Positions 1 through 8,159 of a DNA stretch of 64,000 bases are shown here, in pieces. The DNA is from Streptomyces klenkii (GTDB taxonomy: Bacteria > Actinomycetota > Actinomycetes > Streptomycetales > Streptomycetaceae). The notes under the pieces are model-generated. The model made no database searches, was not told the origin of the DNA, and saw only the letters and a list, made by a program, of their open reading frames with translations. The stretch lies in assembly GCF_003626645.1 (NCBI RefSeq), contig NZ_RBAM01000007.1, forward strand, positions 372,001 to 436,000, read 5' to 3'. Every line of letters begins with the position of its first letter. Within the stretch, counting starts at the first letter, position 1. A program made the translations under genes and the position numbers.

Positions 1-428
1 GCGGCCCCCTCCTCGCCGCCGGCCTCACGGCCCTGGGCTTCGCCGTGGACGGGCCCGTCGTCGTCCCCGACGGGGAGCCCGTCGCGGCGGCCCTGCGGGA
101 CGGGGTCGCCGCCGCCTACGACGTGATCGTCACCACCGGCGGCACCGGCCTGTCCCCGACCGACCGCACGCCCGAGGCGACCCGCCCCCTCCTCGACCGC
201 GAGGTCCCCGGCATCGCCGAGGCCGTCCGCGCCGAGGGCCTGGCGAAGGTGCCCACGGCCGCGCTCTCCCGCGGCCTGGCCGGGCTGGCCGGCCGGACGC
301 TGATCGTGAACCTGCCCGGGTCGGCGGGCGGCGTCCGCGACGGCCTCGCCGTGCTGGGCCGGCTGCTGGTCCACGCCGTGGAGCAGGTCCGCGGGGGCGA
401 CCACCCGAGACCGGGGGGCCCGCACTGA
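1..428 (+). CDS. MogA/MoaB-family molybdopterin biosynthesis protein (5' end outside window)
   Basis: The reading frame is open from the window edge and ends at TGA 426-428, so the N-terminus is missing. The visible part carries the MogA/MoaB/gephyrin G-type signature: VIVTTGGTGLSP, then TDRTPEAT, and later LIVNLPGSAGGVRDGL, which forms the molybdopterin-binding pocket in this family. Members adenylylate molybdopterin before metal insertion. The next gene overlaps its stop codon. In actinobacteria this gene usually follows moeA/glp and moaC in the operon that also holds the division protein SepX/GlpR, which fits the two genes downstream. A specific MogA versus MoaB assignment cannot be made from the fragment. 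Confidence 0.85.
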   Translation, partial: GPLLAAGLTALGFAVDGPVVVPDGEPVAAALRDGVAAAYDVIVTTGGTGLSPTDRTPEATRPLLDREVPGIAEAVRAEGLAKVPTAALSRGLAGLAGRTLIVNLPGSAGGVRDGLAVLGRLLVHAVEQVRGGDHPRPGGPH

Positions 429-1048
429 GCGCCGGCTGGCCGGCCCGGCCGGCGGACGGGGACGTCGTCCTGCGCCCCATCCGGATGCGCGACCAGCACG
501 CGTGGCGCGAGGTCAACCGGCGCAACCGCGACTGGCTGCGGCCCTGGGAGGCCACGATCCCGCCGCCCCCGCCGGGCGGCCCGGTCACGCACCGCCCCAC
601 GTACCGGCAGATGGTGCGGCACCTGCGGGCCGAGGCGCACGCGGGGCGCATGCTGCCGTTCGTCATCGAGTACCAGGGCCGGCTGGCCGGCCAGCTGACC
701 GTGGCGGGGATCACGTGGGGCTCGATGTGCTCGGCCCACATCGGCTACTGGGTGGACGAGGCCGTCGCGGGCCGCGGCGTGATGCCGACCGCCGTCGCGC
801 TCGCGGTGGACCACTGCTTCCGCTCCGTCGGCCTGCACCGCGTGGAGGTGTGCATCCGGCCGGAGAACCTCCCCAGCCGCCGCGTGGTGGAGAAGCTGGG
901 CTTCCGCGAGGAGGGGCTGCGGCCCCGCTACCTCCACATCGACGGCGCCTGGCGTGACCACCTGGTCTACGCACTGACGGCCGAGGAGGTCCCGGAGGGG
1001 CTCGTGCAGCGCTGGCACCGGTCCCGCCCCGGCACCCCCCAGAAATAG
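425..1048 (+). CDS. GNAT acetyltransferase, RimJ-like
   Basis: A protein of about 207 residues if translation starts at CTG 425, which overlaps the upstream stop (CTGA). The first ATG, at 485, would remove the first conserved beta strand (DVVLRPIRMRDQ), so the upstream CTG is preferred despite being a rare start. The sequence follows the ribosomal-protein alanine N-acetyltransferase (RimJ/RimL) pattern: WLRPWE near the N-terminus, an acetyl-CoA loop region around GYWVDEAVAGRGVMPTAVAL, and NLPSRRVVEKLGFREEG, the typical Asn-x-x-Ser/Arg...GF signature. It lies in the mog-rimJ-sepX gene order. The true substrate is unknown. Start-codon confidence is low; family confidence is high. Confidence 0.85.
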   Translation: MSAGWPARPADGDVVLRPIRMRDQHAWREVNRRNRDWLRPWEATIPPPPPGGPVTHRPTYRQMVRHLRAEAHAGRMLPFVIEYQGRLAGQLTVAGITWGSMCSAHIGYWVDEAVAGRGVMPTAVALAVDHCFRSVGLHRVEVCIRPENLPSRRVVEKLGFREEGLRPRYLHIDGAWRDHLVYALTAEEVPEGLVQRWHRSRPGTPQK

Positions 1049-1186
1049 AATAGATATTCGAAAGTGACCGTCATTGGACGGTATTCGAGTGGACTCGGTC
1101 CCAACAATCACAAAAAAAGTTCGAGATATCAGCCGGATCGTGCGACACACCGGGCCAATTGGCGGAATCCCCTGCGCGTACCCCTC

Positions 1187-1192
1187 TACGGT
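1187..1192 (+). promoter_or_regulatory. Candidate -10 box (TACGGT) for leaderless sepX transcript
   Basis: TACGGT matches the TANNNT actinobacterial -10 pattern and ends 7 nt before the GTG start at 1200. No Shine-Dalgarno sequence precedes that start. The spacing is what is expected when transcription begins at the start codon itself. The upstream 1049-1180 stretch is unusually AT-rich for this genome (AATAGATATTCG, a run of seven A), as expected of a promoter region. No convincing -35 box was found. Confidence 0.45.
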
Positions 1193-1199
1193 GTGAAGT

Positions 1200-2339
1200 G
1201 TGAGCAGCAGCGGCCTCATCTACGCAGTCATCGTCGGGGCCTGGGCCGCCTACTTGGTGCCGATGTGGCTCCGTAGGCAGGACGAGCTCAATGAAGCCCG
1301 TCCGACGGAACGCTTCAGCACCGCCATCCGGCTCTTGTCCGGGCGGGCGGGGATGGAGCGCCGTTACGCCAAGGACCTGGAAGTGCGCGCCGCCGACGAC
1401 GCGCCGGTCTCAAGCGACCCCGCGGAGCCGGCGGCCCGCGGGCCCGAGCCGGAAGCGCCGACCGAAATGGTCGACGTCCGGTCCTTCGGCATGCCCGGGG
1501 GAGGTGTGCCCGGGGCGGGCGGCGGAGCCCCGGCGGAAGCGCCGGCCCCGGCGGGCCCGCCCGCGGGCCACGCCGGGCCCCCGGGCGCCCAGGGAGCCGC
1601 GGGGGAGCGTGCCGGGTCCTCCGCGACCCCGACGGCCGCCGCCGCGCGCGCCCGGCGCACCAAGGTCCTCGCGCGCCGGCGCCGCACCACGGTCGTCCTC
1701 TTCCTGGCCTTCACCCTGGGCGCGGTCGTCGCCGGCGTCGGCGGGCTGGCGTTCCTGTGGGTGCCGGCCGTCCCCGCGGCGCTGCTCAGCGCCTACATCG
1801 TCTACCTGCGCATGCAGGAGCGGCGGCGCTTCGCCTTCACCATGGACCAGCGGCGCGCCGAACTGGCCGCCCAGCGCCTCCGCGAGGGCCGCGTCCGCCC
1901 TCGCCAGGCGGCGGACCCCCACGCCGCCGCCGACCCCGTTGACACCGTCGCCCACCCGGCGCCCGCCGCCGACCACGCGCCCGAGCCCTCGCCCGCCGCG
2001 GGCCGCCGCGCCCTCGTGGAGCAGACGGACCACGCGGAGTGGGTCGACCAGCAGCGCGACCGCGGCGCGGCCGAGAGCTGGGACCCGGTCCCCGTCCCCC
2101 TGCCCACGTACGTCACCGCGCCCGTCGCCCCGCGCGCCGGCGACAACGTCGACCTGGGCGCCCCCGACACCTGGAGCTCCGCCCGCTCCTCCACCGCCGA
2201 CCCGGCAGCGGACCGCGCCCGCGCCGCCGCGGAGGAGCGCCGCCCCTCCCGCCCCCGCCGCCGCACCCGCGAGGGCGGCCGCACCCCCCTCTTCGACCAG
2301 TACGCCGACGACGACCGCCCCCGCGCCGCCAACGAGTGA
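1200..2339 (+). CDS. sepX: SepX/GlpR-like membrane protein of the division septum
   Basis: 379 residues, GTG start. An N-terminal hydrophobic segment (LIYAVIVGAWAAYLVPMWL) is followed by RRQDELNEARPTERFSTAI, then a long acidic/proline-rich cytoplasmic region. A central pair of membrane segments follows at about residues 165-205 (VVLFLAFTLGAVVAGVGGLAFL and AVPAALLSAYIVYL). The C-terminal region is disordered and Arg/Pro/Ala-rich. This layout, and the position directly after mog and rimJ, match Streptomyces SepX and its corynebacterial homologue GlpR, the membrane partner of the gephyrin-like division protein Glp. In Streptomyces SepX is needed for normal cross-walls and sporulation septa. The call rests on the N-terminal motif plus gene order; no alignment was run. 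Confidence 0.75.
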   Translation: MSSSGLIYAVIVGAWAAYLVPMWLRRQDELNEARPTERFSTAIRLLSGRAGMERRYAKDLEVRAADDAPVSSDPAEPAARGPEPEAPTEMVDVRSFGMPGGGVPGAGGGAPAEAPAPAGPPAGHAGPPGAQGAAGERAGSSATPTAAAARARRTKVLARRRRTTVVLFLAFTLGAVVAGVGGLAFLWVPAVPAALLSAYIVYLRMQERRRFAFTMDQRRAELAAQRLREGRVRPRQAADPHAAADPVDTVAHPAPAADHAPEPSPAAGRRALVEQTDHAEWVDQQRDRGAAESWDPVPVPLPTYVTAPVAPRAGDNVDLGAPDTWSSARSSTADPAADRARAAAEERRPSRPRRRTREGGRTPLFDQYADDDRPRAANE

Positions 2340-2431
2340 TCCACGCCACTTCACCGGCCCCGGCCGCCTGACCAGCGAGGAGCGGATTACCGGGCACCCG
2401 GATGGAGCTGCTAGAGTTTCACTCGTTGCAA

Positions 2432-2505
2432 GGGCCTGTGGCGCAGTCCGGTAGCGCACCTCGTTCGCATCGAGGGGGTCAGGGGTTCGAATCCCCTCAG
2501 GTCCA
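2432..2505 (+). tRNA. tRNA-Ala (CGC)
   Basis: A complete 74-nt cloverleaf. The acceptor stem pairs GGGCCTG (2432-2438) with CAGGTCC (2498-2504), the D-stem is GCGC/GCGC, the anticodon stem is CCTCG/CGAGG around loop TTCGCAT, and the T-arm is GGGGTTCGAATCCCC. The anticodon read from the loop is CGC. The third acceptor pair is a G-U wobble (G at 2434, T at 2502), the classic alanine identity element, which independently supports the isotype. The 3' CCA is not encoded. A strong terminator follows within 10 nt. Confidence 0.95.
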
Positions 2506-2513
2506 CAGCAATG

Positions 2514-2551
2514 GATCCCGTCCGATCTGATAGATCGGGCGGGATCTTTTT
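2514..2551 (+). terminator. Intrinsic terminator after tRNA-Ala
   Basis: A 15-bp stem (GATCCCGTCCGATCT with AGATCGGGCGGGATC, one G-T pair), a 3-nt loop, and a run of five T at 2547-2551. The T-run is rare in this GC-rich sequence and makes this the clearest canonical terminator in the window. Confidence 0.9.
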
Positions 2552-2583
2552 ATGTGCCCCTGCGGGTTTATGTGCCCTTGCGG

Positions 2584-2603
2584 GCGCCGCAGTTGTGCGG
2601 CGC
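2584..2603 (-). terminator. Hairpin downstream of the GH89 gene
   Basis: A perfect 8-bp inverted repeat, GCGCCGCA/TGCGGCGC, with a GTTG loop, 10 nt beyond the stop codon of the leftward NAGLU-type gene. There is no T-run. It is a plausible terminator or mRNA 3'-end structure. Confidence 0.5.
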
Positions 2604-2612
2604 GGGCTGTGG

Positions 2613-4973
2613 TCAGAGTTTGCGGGCGACCCTGCGGGCCACCTTCACCACGTCTCCCGACGGCTTCGTCCTGAGGGTGGGGTGGTGGTGCAGCCAGTCT
2701 TCTTCCAGGGCGTACCAGTCGATGGGCTTCGGCTTGCGGCGGGTGGTCAGGGCGGCGTCCAGTTCCGTGAAGTAGGCCGTCCAGCGCTTGCGGTAGAGGC
2801 CGCCGACCAGGCCCGACCACTCGCGGTTGGCGTAGTCGTGGAGCTTGCCGGCGTCGGCGGAGGGGCGGGGGCCCCAGGTGGTGAGGAGGGTGAGGGCGTC
2901 CTGTTCGAGGCGGTCGCGTTCGGCCTCCGAGGAGCCCCAGGCGCGGGCGGCGGCCGTCCAGTGGCTGAGCAGGTGGCGTTCGTCGGTGGCGACGGTCTCT
3001 TCGAGGAGGGTCATCCAGTCGAGCCACTGGCGGGTCAGGTCGCGCAGGCGGGCCCGGTCGCCCGCTTCGTAGGCCGTCCTGATCCGGGGGAGGAGGACGC
3101 GGCTGCGGTTGGAGATGGACTGGCGGGTGACGTCCAGGAGGTCGTAGCGGTAGGCCGGGGTGCCGCGCAGGGACGGGGCCACCGCCAGGAGTTCGGGGAG
3201 GGCCGCCTCGAAGGCGTCCGGGTCGTAGCGGAGTTGGCGCGGCGACCAGTTGGCGGCGTGGGTGACGGCCAGGTCGGGGCGGGCGCCGAAGAGGCCGTCG
3301 GCGGCCTCGCTCCAGCCGTCCTCGCGGGTCGTGCCGTAGGCGGTGCGGCGCAGGACGTCCCAGGCGCGGACGGCGTGCGGGTCGGCGGCGCCGTAGCGGT
3401 AGCGGGGCCACTGCCTGAACCAGTCCTCCAGGTCGATCCGGCCGTCGGTCCAGGCCAGGTCGCTGAAGAGGGCGAGCGCCGCGGGGTTGTTGTCGGCGGC
3501 CTCGGGCATCAGGGCGATGCCCCTGAGCGCGCTGCCGGGCTTGGTGCGCCAGTTCTCGTAGAGCGCCGCCCAGTCGCGGGTGTTGGCGCCCATGGCGGTG
3601 TGCCCGCCGAAGTTCCAGATCGAGCCGAAGGCGTACGGGGTGCCGCCCCAGTCGTCCTCGCGGTCGGTGACCTTGGGGTAGTGGTCGGGGACACCGTCCA
3701 GGACGAGCATCCGGCGGCGGTCGACGGCGTCGAGGATCGCGCGCCGCGGGTTCTCCTGCCAGCCGAGGATGGCCCAGGTGGCGCGCGGGTGGGCGGCGCG
3801 CAGGGCCTTCTCGACGGCGCGGGCGGCGTCGGCGACCGGCACGTCGCCGGGTTTGCCGCCCTCGTGCAGCAGGTCCATCTTGTACATGGACGTGGCGCCG
3901 TAGAGCTCCTTCTGGACCCGGTAGAAGGTCGCCGCGACGCGGCGGAAGTGCGCGGTGCGCGGGTCGAGCCAGTCGGGCCGGCGGAAGCCGCCCCAGGTGC
4001 CCTGCGGGACGGTGCGGGCGCCGGGGTTGTGCTGGGCGAAGCCGGGCGGGACGGTGCCGTAGTAGCCGGGGAGGACCGGGGTCATGCCCAGTTCGCGGAG
4101 CCGGCCGACGATCTTCTTCGCCAGGGCCGTGCGGCGCTCCAGGAGACCCGCCGACAGCGGGCCGCCGTAGCCCTCCATGTTCTGGAGCAGCCACCACGGC
4201 TGGTGCGCCGGGCCCGGCAGCCACGCGCGCAGCTCGGCGTCGCCGTAGCCGTGCTCGCGGAACGTGCGGTGGTAGACGGCGTCCGCGCCCGCGTAGACCA
4301 GCACCTCGTTGAAGCCGTGCAGCGCCAGGACGTCGATCTCGTGCTGCCAGTAGTCCCAGCCGTTGTACGGGCCGGTGTAGCCGTCGCTGGTGTCGTTGAG
4401 GACGAAGCGGTGGGGGACGTTCGCCGCCCTGACGACGGGGGTGCGGACGCCGGGGAGGCGGGCGGGCAGGGCGGCGGTCTGCGCGCCGTTCCAGGAGAAG
4501 TGGGCGTGGGCGACGTGCCTGAGGTACCAGTGGAATCCCGTGAGCTGCACGGCGGGCGTCGTGCCCGACACCTCCAGCGCGCCCTCCCGCCCGGACACGC
4601 GGAAGGCGTCCGCGCCGCCCTTGCGCGGCACCGTGCGGAAGGTGACCTGCCGGTGGTGGCGGGGCAGCAGGCGGGCGAGGGCCGCGGCGGCGGCTCCGGC
4701 GGCTCCCGGGGCGGCCCCGGCGCCCTCCGCGTCCGGGAGGCCGGCCGCGGCGCTCCCGTCCCCGGCGGAGACCACGTCGTCGAAGGCGGAGGAGCCGGAG
4801 GAAGCGGAGGAGGAGGCGGAGGAGGCCGCGGAGCCTGCCGCTCCGGAGCCCCCGTCCGGGCCGCCCGGCCCTCCGGCGCTCCCCGGACCGGCCGCGGCGG
4901 CCACGCCGGGCACCGTCCCCAGAGCCGCCGCCCCCGCAAGGGCACCCAGGAGCCTGCGACGGGCCATGTACAT
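2613..4973 (-). CDS. Secreted alpha-N-acetylglucosaminidase (GH89, NAGLU family)
   Basis: 786 residues from ATG 4973, preceded by GGAGG at a good distance; a longer upstream frame has no ribosome site. The N-terminus MYMARRRLLGALAGAAALGT is a likely Tat-type signal with cleavage in the Ala-rich stretch. A low-complexity Gly/Ser/Ala linker follows to about residue 75. The body has the NAGLU order: tim-barrel N domain (VQLTGFHWYLRHVAH), the catalytic barrel with NGWDYWQHEIDVLALHGFNEVL and GYGGPL, and a helical C-domain ending near DEAVG-type repeats. Family members release terminal alpha-linked GlcNAc, for example from heparan-like or mucin glycans. Catalytic glutamates were not assigned. It stands alone, transcribed away from the next genes. 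Confidence 0.85.
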   Translation of the reverse strand: MYMARRRLLGALAGAAALGTVPGVAAAAGPGSAGGPGGPDGGSGAAGSAASSASSSASSGSSAFDDVVSAGDGSAAAGLPDAEGAGAAPGAAGAAAAALARLLPRHHRQVTFRTVPRKGGADAFRVSGREGALEVSGTTPAVQLTGFHWYLRHVAHAHFSWNGAQTAALPARLPGVRTPVVRAANVPHRFVLNDTSDGYTGPYNGWDYWQHEIDVLALHGFNEVLVYAGADAVYHRTFREHGYGDAELRAWLPGPAHQPWWLLQNMEGYGGPLSAGLLERRTALAKKIVGRLRELGMTPVLPGYYGTVPPGFAQHNPGARTVPQGTWGGFRRPDWLDPRTAHFRRVAATFYRVQKELYGATSMYKMDLLHEGGKPGDVPVADAARAVEKALRAAHPRATWAILGWQENPRRAILDAVDRRRMLVLDGVPDHYPKVTDREDDWGGTPYAFGSIWNFGGHTAMGANTRDWAALYENWRTKPGSALRGIALMPEAADNNPAALALFSDLAWTDGRIDLEDWFRQWPRYRYGAADPHAVRAWDVLRRTAYGTTREDGWSEAADGLFGARPDLAVTHAANWSPRQLRYDPDAFEAALPELLAVAPSLRGTPAYRYDLLDVTRQSISNRSRVLLPRIRTAYEAGDRARLRDLTRQWLDWMTLLEETVATDERHLLSHWTAAARAWGSSEAERDRLEQDALTLLTTWGPRPSADAGKLHDYANREWSGLVGGLYRKRWTAYFTELDAALTTRRKPKPIDWYALEEDWLHHHPTLRTKPSGDVVKVARRVARKL

Positions 4974-5236
4974 GAGTGACCTCCACCGTGACGAGCGCGA
5001 TGCCCCTGCGACAGGAGCGAGGCAGGAGTGAACGGACCGGACCACTGGGGCGCATTACGCGCATTAGGCGCGGCGATCCTACGAGCTGATGAGCGCCACG
5101 CCGCAAGGACGCGGGCGCCGAACCAGCCACGCCGGTTACATTTGGCACGAATGGCCCCATCGGAACGCCCGGCCTGCTAGGCGCCACCGCTCCGGCCACC
5201 GGCCGCCGGCCCCGCCGGCCCGACCCGAGGAACCGC

Positions 5237-5791
5237 GTGCGACCGCTCACCGCAGCGCCCGGCGCCGTGGCCCTCGCCGCGGGCCTGCTCGGCATGGCCG
5301 TTCTGCTGGGCGGCTGCGCCGACCCCGGCGGCCTGGAGGTCTCCGGCCCCGCCCTCAGCCCCTCGCCGGGCACCGAAGCCGTCTACGTGATGGGAGCCGC
5401 CGAGGCCGCGGACGAGCCGCCGCTGCGCCGTCCCGCCGCCCTGACCCTCTCTCCCGCGGCCTCCCTCACCGAGCTGCGCTGGCTGTCCTGGGGCGGCCCG
5501 ACGGCGGAGGCATACGGCAGCGTGCGCGGCACCTGGTGCCGGCCCGCCTGCGCCCCCGACCGGCCGTACGCCGCCAAGGTCACGCTCAGCGGCCTCGTCA
5601 GCCGCGCCGCCGATGGGAAGGGCGGGGATGGTGGGAAGGGCGGGAAGGGTGGGAACGACAGGAACGGCGGGGACGGCGGCGCCGGCGAGGACACCGCCTA
5701 CTACACGCGCGTCACCGTCGACCCCGAGGGGCTGCCCGCCTCGCTCGCCCGCGAGCTGCGCGACCTGCGGCTCCCCGTCCCCCCGCGTTAG
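5237..5791 (+). CDS. Lipoprotein paired with a sensor kinase
   Basis: 184 residues, GTG start with GAGG 6-9 nt upstream. The N-terminus is a lipoprotein signal: hydrophobic VALAAGLLGMAVLLGGCADP with lipobox LLGGC, so the mature protein is anchored outside the membrane at Cys 34 or close to it. A Cys pair (WCRPAC) lies mid-protein, and a glycine/lysine/aspartate repeat (about residues 125-150, KGGDGGKGGKGGND) forms a flexible insert. The stop lies 22 nt before the histidine kinase gene, so the two are almost certainly co-transcribed. A lipoprotein next to a kinase recalls CseA-CseC, where the lipoprotein tunes the kinase, but no cseB-type regulator or sigma factor gene is adjacent. Function is inferred from context only. 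Confidence 0.7.
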   Translation: MRPLTAAPGAVALAAGLLGMAVLLGGCADPGGLEVSGPALSPSPGTEAVYVMGAAEAADEPPLRRPAALTLSPAASLTELRWLSWGGPTAEAYGSVRGTWCRPACAPDRPYAAKVTLSGLVSRAADGKGGDGGKGGKGGNDRNGGDGGAGEDTAYYTRVTVDPEGLPASLARELRDLRLPVPPR

Positions 5792-5813
5792 CCGCCGAGG
5801 AGAGCTGGAAGCC

Positions 5814-7070
5814 ATGGGACTGCGCACGAAGATCGGCGTGGCGATCACCGCCACCGCCGCGCTGGTCGCCGTCATCATGGGCCTCGTCGTGCACCACCGG
5901 ACCGCCACCAGCCAGCTGGAGACCGCGCGGGAGTCCCTGGAGGGCCGGCTCGCCGCGGCCGTCGAGGACCACGCCGCGGGCGCCGACCGGCCGCACACGC
6001 TCATCAACCCCGAGCGCATACCCGGGCCGCTGCGGAAGGCCGTCGACGCGGGCAAGCGCGCCACGTACCTCGACCGCAGCGGCCCCGTACCGATGCTGTG
6101 GGCCGGCACGCGCCTCGGCCGCGACACGATCGTCGTCCGGCACCCGTACACCCGGCAGACCGACAACCTCCGCAAGCTCGACGAGGCCCTGTGGTGGGCG
6201 GGCGGCCTCGGCACCGCCTTCGCCGGCGTCGTCGGCGTGGGCCTCGCGACCGTCGCCGGGCGCCGCCTCAACGCCTCCGCCCGGACGGCCGAACGCATCG
6301 CCGACGGCGACCTCAGCGCCCGCCTCAAGCCGCGCGGCGGGCAGGACGAGATCGCCCGCCTGATCGTCGCCGTCAACACCATGGCCGACGCGCTGGCCGC
6401 CCGCCTCCAGGCCGAGCGCGAGGTCACCTCGAACATCGCCCACGAGCTGCGCACGCCCGTGGCCGGCCTGATCGCCGCCGCCGAGGTGCTGCCGCCCGGG
6501 CGGCCCGCCGAGCTGGTGCGGGAGCGGGCGGAGCGGCTCCGGGCGCTCATGGAGGACGTCCTGGAGGTCGCCCGGCTGGACGGCACGGCCGAGCAGGCCG
6601 ACACCGAGCTGCGGATGCTGGGCGAGCTGGCGCGGCGCGCGGTCCGCGTGGCCGGGATGGACGGCAAGGGCCCGGCCGCGGAGGTGCGGGTCGTGCGGGA
6701 CTGCCTGGTCGAGACCGACGGGCGGCGCGTCGAGCGGATCCTCGCCAACCTGGTCACCAACGCCTTCCGGCACGGTGGTGCGCCCGTGGCCGTGGAGGTC
6801 GACGGCGGCACCGTCCGGGTCCGCGACGGCGGCCCCGGCTTCCCGCCCGAGCTGCTGACCCGCGGCCCCCAGCGCTTCCGTACGGGCTCGCGCTCCGGGC
6901 TCGGCCTGGGCCTGACGATCGCCGCGGGCCAGGCGCGGGTGCTGGGGGCGGGGCTGTCCTTCGCCAATCCGGAGGGCGGGGGCGCGCTGGCGACGCTGGA
7001 CCTGACGGCGTCGGTACGGGACGGGGAAGGCGGGGAAGGCGGGGCGGACACGGCGGGTGGGGCCTCCTGA
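5814..7070 (+). CDS. Membrane sensor histidine kinase (HAMP-HisKA-HATPase), no adjacent regulator
   Basis: 418 residues; ATG 5814 has GAGGAGA upstream. One TM segment lies at residues 7-27 and a second near 128-150, bounding an extracytoplasmic sensor of about 100 residues. A HAMP domain follows (RRLNASARTAERIADGDLSARL). The H-box is VTSNIAHELRTPVAGL with phospho-acceptor His about 210, the N-box is ILANLVTNAFRHGG, the G1 box is VRDGGPGFPPELL and the G2 box is GLGLGLTIA. All kinase motifs look intact. It is transcribed with the lipoprotein gene upstream. The missing piece is a response regulator: the next gene is a DUF1269-like protein, so its partner must be encoded elsewhere. Confidence 0.88.
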   Translation: MGLRTKIGVAITATAALVAVIMGLVVHHRTATSQLETARESLEGRLAAAVEDHAAGADRPHTLINPERIPGPLRKAVDAGKRATYLDRSGPVPMLWAGTRLGRDTIVVRHPYTRQTDNLRKLDEALWWAGGLGTAFAGVVGVGLATVAGRRLNASARTAERIADGDLSARLKPRGGQDEIARLIVAVNTMADALAARLQAEREVTSNIAHELRTPVAGLIAAAEVLPPGRPAELVRERAERLRALMEDVLEVARLDGTAEQADTELRMLGELARRAVRVAGMDGKGPAAEVRVVRDCLVETDGRRVERILANLVTNAFRHGGAPVAVEVDGGTVRVRDGGPGFPPELLTRGPQRFRTGSRSGLGLGLTIAAGQARVLGAGLSFANPEGGGALATLDLTASVRDGEGGEGGADTAGGAS

Positions 7071-7107
7071 GGTGCGGGGCGGGCCCGCAGCCCCAACAGT
7101 GGAAGCC

Positions 7108-7602
7108 ATGAAAGACGACAACGTCCTCTTCCTGAACGTCACCTCGCCCGAGAAGGGCCACCGGGCCCTGGACGCCCTCCGCGAGGCGCACGCCGCGGGG
7201 CGGCTCAAGCTCCGCGAAGGCGCGGTGATCTCCCGCGCCGACGACGGCACCCTCGACTTCCCCGACGCCGTCGACAACTCCGGCACGGCCCGCGCCTTCG
7301 CCGTCGGCGGCCTGATCGGCGGCCTCCTGGGCATCCTCGGCGGCCCGCTCGGCGTCATGATCGGCTTCGGCGCGGGCGGCCTCATGGGCGGCGTCCGCGA
7401 CGCGCGCGAGGCCACGGCCGCGAACGCGGCCCTGGAGATGCTCGCGGCGGAGGTGCCGCCGGGCAGCACGGTCCTGGTCGCGGAGCTCGTCGAGGACGGC
7501 CCGGCGGAGGCCGACGCGATCCTGGAACCGTACGGGGAAGCCACGCGCTACCGGACGGAGGACATCCGCCACGAGGTGGAAGCGGCGATCGCTTCTACGT
7601 GA
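7108..7602 (+). CDS. DUF1269-like protein with glycine-zipper membrane hairpin
   Basis: 164 residues, ATG 7108. The N-terminal region is soluble. A Gly-rich hydrophobic hairpin (GGLIGGLLGILGGPLGVMIG, then FGAGGLMGGV) inserts at about residues 68-95, followed by a soluble C-domain with TVLVAELVEDGP. This is the architecture of the DUF1269/DUF6325-type stress-associated proteins common in Streptomyces. No biochemical role is established. It starts 37 nt after the kinase gene and may be read from the same transcript. Confidence 0.65.
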   Translation: MKDDNVLFLNVTSPEKGHRALDALREAHAAGRLKLREGAVISRADDGTLDFPDAVDNSGTARAFAVGGLIGGLLGILGGPLGVMIGFGAGGLMGGVRDAREATAANAALEMLAAEVPPGSTVLVAELVEDGPAEADAILEPYGEATRYRTEDIRHEVEAAIAST

Positions 7603-7638
7603 CGCACGCGCTCGAGGCCGCCGGGCCGCCCGGCGGGT

Positions 7639-8124
7639 CTACAGCGGCTTCGTGAAGCAGCGGCTGCTCTCGTACGTGCGGTACATGCCGAACTTCTCCC
7701 GCTCCGGCACCGGCGCGTACCCGCTCGACACGTACAGCTCGATCGCCTCCGGCTGCCTGTCGCCCGTCTCCAGGACCATCCGGGTCCGGCCCGCCGCCCG
7801 GGCGTCCCGCTCCAGCTCCGCGAGGATCCGCCGCGCGAGCCCGCGCCCGCGCGCCTCCGGTATGACGTACATCCGCTTCAGCTCGGCGTCGCCGTCCGCG
7901 TAGCCCTCGCCGCCCGCCGCCTCGCGGGCGCGCCAGCCGCCGGTGGCGACGGGCGCGCCGCCGGGCTCGTAGGCGATGAGATACAGGCCACACGGCGGGG
8001 CGAACTGGGCCGGCTCCAGCGGGGTGACGTCACCGTCTCCGTACCGTTGCGCGTACTCCAGTTGCACCCGGTCCTGGAGCTTCAGCGCGTCGGGATGGTC
8101 GTATGCGACCGGCAAGATCTGCAT
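7639..8124 (-). CDS. GNAT N-acetyltransferase
   Basis: 161 residues. Typical GNAT fold: strand-turn LYLIAYEPGGAPVATGGWR, then AELKRMYVIPEARGRGLARRILAELE. The RGRGLA acetyl-CoA pyrophosphate loop is intact. The C-terminal part is IELYVSSGYAPVPEREKFG. The substrate cannot be told from sequence. The gene converges on the DUF1269-like gene (36-nt gap) and diverges from exonuclease III, whose start lies 36 nt away, so the two promoters must overlap. Confidence 0.85.
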   Translation of the reverse strand: MQILPVAYDHPDALKLQDRVQLEYAQRYGDGDVTPLEPAQFAPPCGLYLIAYEPGGAPVATGGWRAREAAGGEGYADGDAELKRMYVIPEARGRGLARRILAELERDARAAGRTRMVLETGDRQPEAIELYVSSGYAPVPEREKFGMYRTYESSRCFTKPL

Positions 8125-8159
8125 TCAAGGCATCGTACGGAAGTCGGTATCGTGCCGGA

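Noticed and set aside
2432..2551. Integrated element at the tRNA-Ala gene
   Set aside because: The tRNA is intact and followed by a terminator, but no integrase gene or repeated 3' tRNA end was seen within the window.
2497..5373. Two other very long frames over the GH89 gene (958 codons minus strand, 822 codons plus strand)
   Set aside because: Both are Arg/Pro/Gly- or Val/Gly-rich shadows of the NAGLU-type gene, which alone shows motifs, signal peptide and ribosome site.
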